DNA of 64,000 bases. It comes from Muricomes sp049840515 (GTDB taxonomy: Bacteria; Bacillota; Clostridia; Lachnospirales; Lachnospiraceae). Made by a program: the position numbers and the translations under genes. Positions 27,810 through 37,368 of this stretch are shown piece after piece (positions within the stretch are counted from its first letter, which is position 1; every line of letters begins with the position of its first letter). The notes beneath the pieces were generated by a model. That model saw only the letters and a list, made by a program, of their open reading frames with translations, ran no database searches and was not told the DNA's origin. The DNA lies in contig JASGKW010000009.1 of NCBI GenBank assembly GCA_049840515.1, forward strand, positions 434,001 through 498,000, in the 5' to 3' direction.

Positions 27810-28625
27810 TTATCTTTTTAACGTCACCACTACTTTTCTGTAAGGCTCTTCTCCCTCACTGTGTGTAGTCACATAAGGGTCAGATTGAAGTGCCGCATGA
27901 ATAATTCTTCTCTCATAAGGATTCATAGGTTCCAGTGATACTGATCTTCTTGAACGCTTTACCTTATACGCAATATTCTTTGCAAGGTTCTTCAAAGTTT
28001 CTTCTCTTCTTGAACGGTAATTTTCTGTATCAAGCTTTACACGCACATATCCATCCTGATATTTATTAGCTACACGGTTAGCCAGATACTGGAGAGAATC
28101 TAAAGTTTGTCCGCGCTTTCCAATCAGGATGCCCATGTTATCACCCTTCATTTCCACGCTGAAAGCTCCATCTGAATCAATCTGAGATGTAAGCTCGACA
28201 GTCATTCCCATAGCCTTCAATGTGTCCCTTAAAAAGGCTTCAACAGCTGTTTTCGTATCTTCTTCTACAACAGCAAGCTCTGTCTCACGTTTTTGTTTTG
28301 GCTCTGATTCAACTTGAACAGGTTCTTCTTTAACTTCTTTTTTTACCTCTTTTTTAAAAGGTTCTTTTTTCTTTAATTCACTTACAGGTTCTTGTTTTAT
28401 CTCAGGTTTTTCTTTTTTTACTTGGATTTCAGGTTCTTTTACTATAGGTTCTTGTTTTCTTCTGGCTTCAATTACTGCCTGTTTCATTCCAATTCCGAGA
28501 AATCCGGAACTTCCTTTTTCAATAACTTCATACTCCAGTCTGTCACTGGTAACACCTAATTGGATTAATGCTTCTGTAATCGCATCATCTATTGTCTTTG
28601 CTGATACTCTGATACTACCATTCAT
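27810..28625 (-). CDS. jag: RNA-binding protein KhpB/Jag
   Basis: The 271-residue protein has the N-terminal Jag-N domain (IRVSAKTIDDAITEALIQLG), a charged Lys/Glu/Pro linker (about 75-130), a KH domain (GILIGKRGQTLDSLQYLANR) and a C-terminal R3H domain (MNPYERRIIHAAL). KhpB binds RNA together with KhpA and influences cell wall and sporulation genes. It follows yidC, its normal neighbour. Confidence 0.95.
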   Translation of the reverse strand: MNGSIRVSAKTIDDAITEALIQLGVTSDRLEYEVIEKGSSGFLGIGMKQAVIEARRKQEPIVKEPEIQVKKEKPEIKQEPVSELKKKEPFKKEVKKEVKEEPVQVESEPKQKRETELAVVEEDTKTAVEAFLRDTLKAMGMTVELTSQIDSDGAFSVEMKGDNMGILIGKRGQTLDSLQYLANRVANKYQDGYVRVKLDTENYRSRREETLKNLAKNIAYKVKRSRRSVSLEPMNPYERRIIHAALQSDPYVTTHSEGEEPYRKVVVTLKR

Positions 28626-28659
28626 CCTGAATCCTCCTTTTCTAGGCTGACTTGTCTAC

Positions 28660-29946
28660 TTAATCCTGATCTTTTTCACTGGGTATACTCTGTCCGCTGT
28701 TATATCTGCTAACCATATTTGCTTTAGAAGCAAGGCTGCCTGGTTTTGCATTCTTCAAATGCTGTTCTGATTTCTTCAGACGCTCTTCTTTTTCAGAATC
28801 AGATACTCTGGATTTTTTCTTTTCTTCCACATTTCTGGTGCTTGTTGTGGCCATTCTGTTGATAGCTGATGCAGATGTTCCTTTTTTCTCACGCTTCTTA
28901 GCAGCTTTTTTCTGATTTTCTGCTATTAATTCTTCTGTTGATTTCTTAGACAAATATTTATTAATAGCCAACTGCTGTACAGACCTTACTATGGCACTTA
29001 TTGCCCAGTAAAGACCAAGACCTGCAGGGAGTGTAAATCCCATAAATACTGAAAATAAAGGCATAGTATATGTCATTGTCTTCATAGAATTTGCCATTGG
29101 ATTGCTCGTATCAACCTGTGGCTGCGGCTGTAATTTTACACTGAGGAACTGTGTAAGACCTGCCATAACAGGAATAATAGCAGCCAGAATAATTCCTACA
29201 ATTGAAAAATCCTTAATAGCCGCCATAAACATTGTGAAAGGTGCCTCTCCAATGTTAATTCCAATAAAGCTGTTCAAATGTCCCATCTCTGCTGTAGTTG
29301 TTTTCACAATACCAGCCAGAGAAGGAATTTTGTTTACTAAAGTATCCCATGTAGAATCCTGAAACTTATATAATACCTGGACAAGTGTATCCACCTGTGA
29401 ATAATCATAATTTTTTGCACTCATCAGAACTGGTTTCTCAGCTCCAATTTTTTCCATTATATTCTGGAAATTATTTGTAGCCATAATCTGATGTACAACA
29501 GGAATATAAACATTTTTTACACGTTCTACATAATTTGGTATATTTTGAATAACCGGATACAGTGCAAAAAGAACCGGCATCTGAATCAATAAAGGAAGAC
29601 ATCCTCCCGTGGGAGATGTTCCATATTTTTCATAAACAATCTGCATTTCTTCCTGCTGTTTTAACATGGAAGCCTGGTCTTTTTTACCTGCATACTTTTT
29701 TTGAACCTTCTGAATTTCAGGGTTCATAACAGAAGACATCTTTGACCACTTCTGCTGTTTAATTGTAAGTGGAATCATCAGTGTGTAAATAATAATTGTA
29801 AAAATGATAATACAGATTCCAATGTTTTGTATACCAAATACACCATCCATCACATTGTAGATTTCATTCATCAATTTTCCAAGAAGCCAGGAAATTTGAC
29901 CAATAATCGGCCAATCTGCATAACCTGCCGCTAAAACTCCATACAT
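28660..29946 (-). CDS. yidC: Membrane protein insertase YidC/SpoIIIJ
   Basis: The 428-residue protein has a first TM near residues 40-65 (IGICIIIFTIIIYTLMIPLT), the cytoplasmic coiled-coil loop (MNPEIQKVQKKYAGKKDQASM), the conserved YGTSPTGGCLPLLIQMPVLFALY, further TM helices (about 225-330) and a long basic Lys/Arg-rich tail (about 345-428). It inserts membrane proteins with or without SecYEG. The N-terminal lipobox common in Bacillus SpoIIIJ is not evident. Confidence 0.95.
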   Translation of the reverse strand: MYGVLAAGYADWPIIGQISWLLGKLMNEIYNVMDGVFGIQNIGICIIIFTIIIYTLMIPLTIKQQKWSKMSSVMNPEIQKVQKKYAGKKDQASMLKQQEEMQIVYEKYGTSPTGGCLPLLIQMPVLFALYPVIQNIPNYVERVKNVYIPVVHQIMATNNFQNIMEKIGAEKPVLMSAKNYDYSQVDTLVQVLYKFQDSTWDTLVNKIPSLAGIVKTTTAEMGHLNSFIGINIGEAPFTMFMAAIKDFSIVGIILAAIIPVMAGLTQFLSVKLQPQPQVDTSNPMANSMKTMTYTMPLFSVFMGFTLPAGLGLYWAISAIVRSVQQLAINKYLSKKSTEELIAENQKKAAKKREKKGTSASAINRMATTSTRNVEEKKKSRVSDSEKEERLKKSEQHLKNAKPGSLASKANMVSRYNSGQSIPSEKDQD

Positions 29947-29958
29947 TTCTTATCCTCC

Positions 29959-30171
29959 TTAAGGTACCGGATCATATCCGCCTTTTGCAAATGGATTGCA
30001 GCGCAAAATTCTCCAGACTGTCAGGATTCCACCCTTAATGACGCCATACTTCTCAATTGCCTCAATTCCATATTGAGAACAGGTTGGTGTATAAATACAG
30101 TGGTATCTTGTCTTCAACCCAGACAAATATTTCTGATAGAATTTAATAAACCATATAAAAATATGCTTCAA
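29959..30171 (-). CDS. yidD: Membrane protein insertion efficiency factor YidD
   Basis: The 70-residue protein reads KHIFIWFIKFYQKYLSGLKT, then CIYTPTCSQYGIEAIEKYG and LRCNPFAKGGYDPV, the complete YidD/UPF0161 signature with its three Cys. I choose the TTG at 30171 because it follows AAAGGAG at 8 bases and gives the family's normal N-terminus; an ATG six bases earlier is too close to the ribosome site. It sits between rnpA and yidC as usual. Confidence 0.9.
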   Translation of the reverse strand: MKHIFIWFIKFYQKYLSGLKTRYHCIYTPTCSQYGIEAIEKYGVIKGGILTVWRILRCNPFAKGGYDPVP

Positions 30172-30235
30172 CTGCATCTCTCCTTTTATAAAAATGTTCT
30201 GGCGCCCAATCAATATGCCAGAAACTGAAAACTCA

Positions 30236-30586
30236 TCATTCATGCTGACAAGTTTTATATATTTTATGAAGTTTTCCCAAGTGGATAAGTGCACTATTAA
30301 TCTCGTGGTAATTCCTATCCTTTGCACTTACTCTGGCAATTACAATAATATCAAATCCACTTTGGAAATGTTCTTCTTGAAGCCGATAACTTTCTCTTAT
30401 TAACCTTGTCAGATGATGTCTGACAACACTATTTCCTACCTTTTTACTTACGGAAATGCCGAGTCTGTTTTTCTCCAGACCGTTTTCCTTTACATACATT
30501 ACTAAGTACCTGTTTACATAGGATTTCCCATTTTTGTAAATCATTTGAAAATCTTTATTCTTCTTTAAAGATTCGGAAAATTTCAT
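30236..30586 (-). CDS. rnpA: Ribonuclease P protein component
   Basis: The 116-residue basic protein contains the RNR-type signature NRLGISVSKKVGNSVVRHHLTRLIRESYR. It is the protein part of RNase P, which cleaves tRNA 5' leaders. Follows rpmH. Confidence 0.95.
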   Translation of the reverse strand: MKFSESLKKNKDFQMIYKNGKSYVNRYLVMYVKENGLEKNRLGISVSKKVGNSVVRHHLTRLIRESYRLQEEHFQSGFDIIVIARVSAKDRNYHEINSALIHLGKLHKIYKTCQHE

Positions 30587-30631
30587 TGATTACCTCTTTT
30601 ATAATAGAAGAAAAGGCCACATAGATGCGGC

Positions 30632-30766
30632 CTAAGCTGATAACTGTTTTCTTCCTTTTGCTCTTCTGGCAGCTAATACCTTTCTTCCGCCTGGTGTGCT
30701 CATTCTTGCTCTGAAGCCATGAACTTTAGATCTTTGTCTTCTTTTTGGCTGAAATGTCATTTTCAT
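30632..30766 (-). CDS. rpmH: Ribosomal protein L34
   Basis: A 44-codon gene reading MKMTFQPKRRQRSKVHGFRA, then RMSTPGGRKVLAARRAKGRK and QLSA. The whole L34 family pattern is present. AGGGGAGGTG precedes the ATG at 30766. It heads the leftward origin-proximal operon. Confidence 0.97.
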   Translation of the reverse strand: MKMTFQPKRRQRSKVHGFRARMSTPGGRKVLAARRAKGRKQLSA

Positions 30767-31177
30767 TACAGATACACCTCCCCTTTGATTGATATACTTA
30801 TAATAAAGTATTTACAATTATTTTCATATTTGTTCGCGTTCTTTCTCTGGAAAGACACTGCTCTTAATTATATTCAAAAAATCACGGTAAGTCAAGTTAT
30901 TCCCAGTATTTTTTTGTGAATAACATGTGGATAACTGCTGGATAACATGTTTATTAAATTTATTTTTGCATCTTACTCATGTAAATATATGCTTTTAAAC
31001 TGTTCATAAAGTTATACACAGCTTTTTTCATTGCTTATCAACCCTTTTTGATGTAAAATATACAAGAGAGACTGTGTACACTGATTGAATTGCTACTATA
31101 TTAATGAGGAACACTCCTTGAGCACCAGCAGTTCAAGATGATATATCTCTCTATTATATTGATTAGGAGTAATATGG
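30767..31177. other. Replication origin region, upstream part (oriC I)
   Basis: The 400-bp rpmH-dnaA spacer holds DnaA boxes: TGTGGATAA (30926-30934, perfect complement of TTATCCACA), TGTGAATAA (30915-30923), TTATACACA (31012-31020), and weaker ones nearby. Base composition is very AT-rich. Gene order and strand switch support an origin here. One copy of the 19-bp palindromic motif lies at 31118-31136, just before dnaA. Confidence 0.85.
31118..31136. repeat. 19-bp interrupted palindrome before dnaA
   Basis: TTGAGC-N7-GTTCAA, followed by GATGATATA. It is 42 bp before the dnaA ATG and matches the 19-bp motif repeated at 22335-22462, 41671 and 44502. Confidence 0.5.
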
Positions 31178-32548
31178 ATGAACATTGTAGAAGAAAGTTG
31201 GGAGCAGATTTTAAATAAGATGAAATCAGAATATTGCTCATCAAATATTTCATACAATACGTGGATTGCGCCACTTACCGTATATGAAGTTACAGATGAC
31301 ACTGTCTATATTCTTGTGAAACTTAAAGCAAGTCTGGAGCATATTGAAGATAAATACCTGCTTCCATTTAAAGTATGTATCGCAGAAGTGACAGGGACTG
31401 AATATGAAGTATCCTTTGTTACAGAGGACAATCTTATTATTCAGGAGAAGAAAGAGAACACAATAAAGAAGCAGAAATCAAATGCAATATTTGCCAATGC
31501 AAATTTAAATCCCAAATATACATTTGATACTTTTGTGGTGGGCAGCAATAATAATTTTGCACATGCAGCTTCCCTGGCCGTGGCCGAATCCCCTGGGGAG
31601 ATTTACAATCCGCTGTTTATATATGGAGGTGTTGGACTTGGGAAAACTCATCTCATGCATTCCATCGCACACTTTATATTAGAAAATGATCCGTCAAAGA
31701 AAGTTCTTTATGTGACAAGTGAAACTTTTACAAATGAACTGATTGACTCATTGAAAATCGGTAAAAATGGTAATGAACTGGCTATGACCACTTTTCGTGA
31801 AAAGTACAGAAATAATGATGTTCTCCTTATAGATGATATTCAATTCATAATAGGTAAAGAAAGTACCCAGGAAGAATTTTTCCACACTTTTAACCACCTT
31901 CATGTATCCGGAAAGCAGATTATCATATCCAGTGATAAACCTCCCAAGGATATTGAGACATTGGAGGCAAGACTCCGCACCCGTTTTGAGTGGGGACTGA
32001 TTGCCGATATTTCTTCACCTGATTATGAGACAAGGATGGCCATTTTAAGAAGAAAAGAAGAACTTGACGGGTTGGACCGTTATCACATTCCCGATGAGGT
32101 TCTTCAATATATTGCAAATAATATCAAGTCCAACATCCGGGAGCTGGAAGGGTCTCTCAATAAACTGATAGCCCTGGCTAATCTGGAGAATAAAGCAATT
32201 GATATTCCGCTTGCAGCGGAAGCACTGAAAGATATGATTTCCCCTGACAATAACAGGCAGATAACACCAGAACTGATAATTGACATCGTTTCTGAACATT
32301 TCAATATTCCTGTATCTGAATTAAAAGGTAAGAAACGTAATGCTGAAATTGTTCTTCCGCGACAGATTGTTATGTTCTTATGCCGTACACTCACAGAAAC
32401 TCCTCTTAAAACCGTAGGAATTATTTTGGGAGGCAAAGACCACGCGTCTGTCAGCCATGGTGTCAAAAAAATCAGCCATGATATTAAAATAGATGAAGCT
32501 CTTAATAACACTGTCAATATTATTAAGAAGAAGATAAATCCTGTATGA
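31178..32548 (+). CDS. dnaA: Chromosomal replication initiator DnaA
   Basis: The 456-residue protein has domain I (residues 1-80), a linker, the AAA+ domain with YGGVGLGKTHLMH (Walker A) and VLLIDDIQF (Walker B), and the DNA-binding domain IV with LGGKDHASVSHGVKKI. It opens oriC. Neighbouring DnaA boxes lie on both sides. Confidence 0.97.
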   Translation: MNIVEESWEQILNKMKSEYCSSNISYNTWIAPLTVYEVTDDTVYILVKLKASLEHIEDKYLLPFKVCIAEVTGTEYEVSFVTEDNLIIQEKKENTIKKQKSNAIFANANLNPKYTFDTFVVGSNNNFAHAASLAVAESPGEIYNPLFIYGGVGLGKTHLMHSIAHFILENDPSKKVLYVTSETFTNELIDSLKIGKNGNELAMTTFREKYRNNDVLLIDDIQFIIGKESTQEEFFHTFNHLHVSGKQIIISSDKPPKDIETLEARLRTRFEWGLIADISSPDYETRMAILRRKEELDGLDRYHIPDEVLQYIANNIKSNIRELEGSLNKLIALANLENKAIDIPLAAEALKDMISPDNNRQITPELIIDIVSEHFNIPVSELKGKKRNAEIVLPRQIVMFLCRTLTETPLKTVGIILGGKDHASVSHGVKKISHDIKIDEALNNTVNIIKKKINPV

Positions 32549-32876
32549 TGTATGAACAGATAATATGAGTCTTAAATCATTCACAATTCCCGCAAATAAA
32601 TGTGGGTAACCATGTTAAAATAATGTGGATTATGAAGTTAATAATTAAATTAAGGTTTCAGGGCTTAAAATTATTCCCATCTTGTCCCTCACCTTTACCA
32701 TGACTTTCTACATAGTTTTTAATATGGACAAACCCTTGAATATCAAGGTCTCAAGGCACTTATGAGCTTTTCCACAGCCCCTATTACTAAGGAGGCGGAA
32801 TTGATTTATATATTTATCTATAAAAATGCGGCGGAAAAAATAATTCACCATGACTATCGAAAGGAGTTACTGATAT
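32549..32876. other. Origin region, dnaA-dnaN spacer (oriC II)
   Basis: About 330 bp with no gene. It contains near-consensus DnaA boxes TGTGGGTAA (about 32601), TGTGGATTA (about 32623) and TTTTCCACA (about 32768), and an AT-rich stretch (about 32800-32830) that could be the unwinding element. Together with the upstream cluster this is the bipartite layout known from Firmicutes. Confidence 0.7.
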
Positions 32877-33986
32877 ATGAAAATCATTTGTTCAAAATCT
32901 AATCTTGTAAAAGGAGTTAGTATTGTATCAAAGGCTGTACCATCTAAAACCACAATGCCTATTCTTGAATGTATTCTGATTGACGCATCTACAGATGTTG
33001 TGAAGCTGACTGCAAATGACATGGAACTTGGTATTGAAACATGTATTGAAGGAGACATTGCTGAGAGAGGGATTATCGCTTTAAATGCAAGAATTTTTTC
33101 GGAGATTGTAAGAAAGCTTCCTGACAATGATGTGACAATAGAAACAGATTCTTCCAACCAGGCACTTATTACCTGTGAGAAAGCAAAGTTTAATATCGCT
33201 GCCCAGTCAGGGGAGGACTTTTCTTATCTTCCGGTTATAGAGAAAGAAGATTATATTACAGTGTCTGAATTTACACTCAAAGAAGTGATACGTCAGACTA
33301 TTTTTTCTATTGCTGACAATGACACAAACAAGATGATGACAGGAGAATTATTTGAGATAGAGGACAACATACTCAAAGTAGTTTCCCTGGATGGACATAG
33401 AATTTCTATCCGAAAGATTGAGTTAAAAGAAAGCTATTCTTCTAAAAAAGTTATTGTTCCAGGGAAGACTTTACAGGAGATAAGTAAGATCATAGGCGGG
33501 GAAGCAGACGTAGAGGTTGATATTTCATTTACAAAAAATCATATTGTATTTGAATTTGACAAGACTGTAGTTGTCTCCAGATTGATTGAAGGCGATTACT
33601 TTAAGATTAATCAGATGCTTTCCAGCGATTACGAGACAAAAGTAAAGATTAACAAGAAAGAACTTCTTGATTGTATTGACAGGGCTACACTCCTGATAAA
33701 AGAGGGAGACAAAAAGCCTATTATCATTGATATTCAGGATGGTTCTATGGAGTTGAAAATCAAATCGCAGATAGGCTCCATGGATGAAGAAATTTTTATA
33801 ACCAAAGAGGGAAAAGATTTGTTAATTGGCTTCAATCCTAAGTTTTTGATTGATGCACTCAGAGTTATTGATGATGAGGAAGTTGATTTGTATTTTATGA
33901 ATGCAAAAGCCCCATGCTTTATCAAGGATGAGGAACAAAAGTATATTTATTTAATTCTTCCGGTTAATTTTAATGCGGTTGAATAG
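32877..33986 (+). CDS. dnaN: DNA polymerase III beta clamp
   Basis: The 369-residue protein is of normal length, begins MKIICSKSNLVKGVSIVSKAV and has the three-domain clamp pattern (VVSRLIEGDYFKINQML near residue 235) and ends in YLILPVNFNAVE. It is the sliding clamp for replication and repair. Confidence 0.96.
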   Translation: MKIICSKSNLVKGVSIVSKAVPSKTTMPILECILIDASTDVVKLTANDMELGIETCIEGDIAERGIIALNARIFSEIVRKLPDNDVTIETDSSNQALITCEKAKFNIAAQSGEDFSYLPVIEKEDYITVSEFTLKEVIRQTIFSIADNDTNKMMTGELFEIEDNILKVVSLDGHRISIRKIELKESYSSKKVIVPGKTLQEISKIIGGEADVEVDISFTKNHIVFEFDKTVVVSRLIEGDYFKINQMLSSDYETKVKINKKELLDCIDRATLLIKEGDKKPIIIDIQDGSMELKIKSQIGSMDEEIFITKEGKDLLIGFNPKFLIDALRVIDDEEVDLYFMNAKAPCFIKDEEQKYIYLILPVNFNAVE

Positions 33987-34002
33987 GGGAGGATTATCTG
34001 GT

Positions 34003-34218
34003 ATGGAGATTATTAAATTACGTCAGGGCGATGATTTTATTAAACTTGGTCAGGCAATAAAAGCTGCCGGGATGGTTGATTCAGGTGTGGAGGCCAAAGA
34101 GGTCATTCAGGATGGACTGGTTAAAGTAAATGGCGAAAACGACACCAGAAGAGGCCGGAAATTATATGACGGAGATGTGGTAGAATTTGATGGTCAGGAA
34201 ATAAAAATTGAAAAATAG
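34003..34218 (+). CDS. yaaA: S4-domain RNA-binding protein YaaA
   Basis: The 71-residue protein consists of one S4 domain (FIKLGQAIKAAGMVDSGVEAKEVIQDGLVKVNG). The ATG at 34003 follows GGGGAGGA; the longer frame from 33973 starts within dnaN. Located between dnaN and recF as in Bacillus. Confidence 0.9.
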   Translation: MEIIKLRQGDDFIKLGQAIKAAGMVDSGVEAKEVIQDGLVKVNGENDTRRGRKLYDGDVVEFDGQEIKIEK

Positions 34219-34259
34219 TCTGAAAAAGTGTAAAATAACTACATACTGGTGGAGAAATT

Positions 34260-35345
34260 ATGGTAATCAAATCTTTGAAACTAAAGAATTACAGAAATTA
34301 TAATTTGCTGGATTTGACTTTTGATGCCCGGACAAATATTCTCTATGGTGATAATGCACAGGGAAAGACTAATATTTTAGAATCTTTATATTTGTCAGGT
34401 ACAACTAAATCTCACAGAGGCACAAAAGACAGGGATTTGATTCAGTTTGAACATGAAGAAGCACATCTGGAGACTATTGTTGAGAAACGTGGAATGGTGT
34501 ACCAGATAGATATGCATCTGAAGAAGAATAGTCCCAAAGGAATTGCGATTAATAAAATTCCAATTCGGAAAGCAAGTGAGCTGTTTGGGATTATTCATTT
34601 TGTATTTTTTTCCCCGGAAGATTTGAATATTATCAAGGAAGGGCCTTCTGGGAGAAGAAGGTTTATTGATTTAGAGCTATCCCAGCTTGATAAAATATAT
34701 TTGAGTAATCTTTCAAACTATAACCGGATTATTAATCAAAGAAATTCTTTGCTTAAAGATATATACAGGCAGGAAAATCTGATGGAGACATTGGATATAT
34801 GGGATATGCAGCTGGCTGAGTATGGAACAAAAGTGATAGAAAGCAGAAAGAAGTTTGTAAAAAAAATCAATGAGATAATCTTTGAAATTCATTCTAAGCT
34901 GACCGGGGGTAAGGAAAACTTATTTCTGGAATATGAAAGCAGTATCGGAAATATGACGCTGGAGCAGGCTTTGAAGAAGAACAGAGACAGAGACATTAGA
35001 TTGAAGAGTACTTCTGTAGGGCCGCACAGAGATGATTTATGTTTTTTGGAGGGCAGTTTGGATATCCGGAAATTTGGCTCTCAGGGCCAGCAGCGGACAG
35101 CGGCTTTATCTCTGAAGCTTTCAGAGATTGAATTAGTAAAGATGTTAATTAAGGACACACCGGTATTATTATTAGATGATGTATTGTCTGAATTGGATAA
35201 ACACAGGCAAAACTATTTACTGGATAGTATTCATGATATACAAACTGTGATTACATGTACTGGTTTAGATGAGTTTGTGAATCATAGATTTTCTATTAAT
35301 AAAATATTTTATGTGAAGAATGGACAGGTAGCAGAAGAAAATTAG
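34260..35345 (+). CDS. recF: DNA replication and repair protein RecF
   Basis: The 361-residue SMC-like ATPase has Walker A GDNAQGKTNILE, the signature GSQGQQRTAALSLKL and Walker B PVLLLDDVLSELD. It loads RecA at gaps. It starts 41 bp after yaaA. Confidence 0.95.
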   Translation: MVIKSLKLKNYRNYNLLDLTFDARTNILYGDNAQGKTNILESLYLSGTTKSHRGTKDRDLIQFEHEEAHLETIVEKRGMVYQIDMHLKKNSPKGIAINKIPIRKASELFGIIHFVFFSPEDLNIIKEGPSGRRRFIDLELSQLDKIYLSNLSNYNRIINQRNSLLKDIYRQENLMETLDIWDMQLAEYGTKVIESRKKFVKKINEIIFEIHSKLTGGKENLFLEYESSIGNMTLEQALKKNRDRDIRLKSTSVGPHRDDLCFLEGSLDIRKFGSQGQQRTAALSLKLSEIELVKMLIKDTPVLLLDDVLSELDKHRQNYLLDSIHDIQTVITCTGLDEFVNHRFSINKIFYVKNGQVAEEN

Positions 35346-35357
35346 GAGGTTTTTTAA

Positions 35358-37295
35358 ATGGGTGCAACAGGTACAGAATTTGATGCTGAATATGGAGCAG
35401 ATCAAATCCAGATTTTGGAGGGATTGGAAGCTGTAAGAAAAAGACCGGGTATGTACATCGGCAGCACTTCTGCAAGAGGACTTCATCATCTGGTATATGA
35501 AATTGTGGACAATGCCGTAGATGAAGCATTGGCTGGACATTGTGATACAATTTTTGTAAGTATAAATAAAGAAAATTCTATTACAGTTATTGACAATGGA
35601 CGTGGAATTCCAGTTGGAATTAATCATAAATCAGGTCTTTCTGCGGTTGAGGTTGTATTTACAATTTTACATGCCGGCGGAAAGTTTGGCGGCGGGGGAT
35701 ACAAAGTATCCGGAGGATTGCATGGTGTTGGTGCATCTGTTGTAAATGCTCTTTCAAAATGGCTGGAAGTAGAAATTTACAATGAGGGAAGTGTGTATAA
35801 ACAGCGCTATGAACGTGGAAAAGTTGTTGAGACGTTAAGCATAGTTGGGGAATGCGAGCCGGATAAAACTGGAACAAAAGTAACATTCCTGCCCGACGAT
35901 GAAATCTTTGAAGAAACTATTTTTGATTATGGTGTGTTAAAACAGCGTTTCAGAGAGATGGCATTCCTGACAAAAGGGCTCAGAATTATTTTAAGAGATG
36001 ATAGGGAAGAAGAACCTGTAGAAAAAGAATTCCATTATGAAGGTGGCATTAAAGAGTTTGTCAGTTATCTGAACAGGAGCAGAACTGCTCTGTATGAAGA
36101 TATTCTTTACTGTGAAGGTGTGAAGGATAACGTGATAGTTGAGGTTGCAATGCAGCACAATGATTCTTACAATGATAACACTTATGGATTTGTGAATAAC
36201 ATTACAACTCCAGAGGGCGGAACTCATGTGGTCGGATTTAGAAATGCTCTTACAAAAACATTTAATGATTATGCCAGAAAAAATAAATTATTGAAGGACA
36301 GTGAGCCTAATTTGTCTGGTGAGGATATCAGAGAAGGTCTCACTGCGATTATCAGTGTCAAAATTGAGGACCCTCAGTTTGAAGGACAGACAAAGCAAAA
36401 GCTTGGAAACAGTGAAGCACGTGGAGCAGTTGACAGCATTGTCAGCACTCAGCTTGGAATTTTTCTTGAACAAAATCCGAGTGTCGCACGGACTATTGTT
36501 GAAAAGTCTGTGATGGCACAGCGCGCGAGGGAAGCTGCAAGAAAGGCCAGAGACCTCACAAGAAGAAAATCTGCTCTGGAGGGAATGTCACTTCCTGGAA
36601 AACTTGCAGATTGTTCTGACAAAGACCCTAAGAACTGTGAAATTTATATTGTTGAGGGTGATTCTGCCGGTGGCTCTGCAAAGACTGCCAGAGACAGAAG
36701 TACTCAGGCCATTCTTCCACTCAGAGGTAAGATATTAAATGTGGAGAAGGCAAGGTTGGATAAGATATATGCAAATGCAGAGATTAAAGCGATGATTACT
36801 GCATTTGGCACAGGAATCCATGATGATTTCGATATCTCAAAACTTCGGTATCACAAAATTATTATTATGACAGATGCCGATGTGGATGGTGCTCATATCA
36901 GTACCTTATTGTTAACATTTTTATATCGTTTTATGCCTGAACTCATTAATAATGGGAATGTTTATCTGGCACAGCCACCGCTTTATAAGCTGGAAAAGAA
37001 TAAAAAAGTGTGGTATGCATACAGCGATGATGAATTGAATGAAATACTTGCAGAAGTTGGCAGGGATGGAAATAATAAAATCCAGCGTTATAAAGGTCTT
37101 GGAGAGATGGATGCAGAACAGCTGTGGGAGACAACTATGGATCCGGAAAATAGAGTTTTGCTGAGAGTAATGATGGATAAAGAGACATCCTCCGAGATTG
37201 ATTTAACCTTTACTACCCTTATGGGAGATAAGGTAGAGCCAAGAAGAGAATTTATTGAAGAAAATGCCAAATATGTAAAGAATTTAGACATCTAG
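35358..37295 (+). CDS. gyrB: DNA gyrase subunit B
   Basis: The 645-residue protein has the GHKL ATPase (EIVDNAVDEALAGHCD, DNGRGIPVG, GGGYKVSGGLHGVGASVVNALS), the TOPRIM domain (VEGDSAGGSAKTARDR, PLRGKILNVEKA, DADVDGAHI) and the C-terminal QRYKGLGEMD. It starts 12 bp after recF with AGGAGG. Confidence 0.97.
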   Translation: MGATGTEFDAEYGADQIQILEGLEAVRKRPGMYIGSTSARGLHHLVYEIVDNAVDEALAGHCDTIFVSINKENSITVIDNGRGIPVGINHKSGLSAVEVVFTILHAGGKFGGGGYKVSGGLHGVGASVVNALSKWLEVEIYNEGSVYKQRYERGKVVETLSIVGECEPDKTGTKVTFLPDDEIFEETIFDYGVLKQRFREMAFLTKGLRIILRDDREEEPVEKEFHYEGGIKEFVSYLNRSRTALYEDILYCEGVKDNVIVEVAMQHNDSYNDNTYGFVNNITTPEGGTHVVGFRNALTKTFNDYARKNKLLKDSEPNLSGEDIREGLTAIISVKIEDPQFEGQTKQKLGNSEARGAVDSIVSTQLGIFLEQNPSVARTIVEKSVMAQRAREAARKARDLTRRKSALEGMSLPGKLADCSDKDPKNCEIYIVEGDSAGGSAKTARDRSTQAILPLRGKILNVEKARLDKIYANAEIKAMITAFGTGIHDDFDISKLRYHKIIIMTDADVDGAHISTLLLTFLYRFMPELINNGNVYLAQPPLYKLEKNKKVWYAYSDDELNEILAEVGRDGNNKIQRYKGLGEMDAEQLWETTMDPENRVLLRVMMDKETSSEIDLTFTTLMGDKVEPRREFIEENAKYVKNLDI

Positions 37296-37368
37296 TTATC
37301 GGTCCAAAAAAATATTCATCCTGATTAATTTGTGGGTGATATACTAGGTAAAGGGAAAGGATATAAAA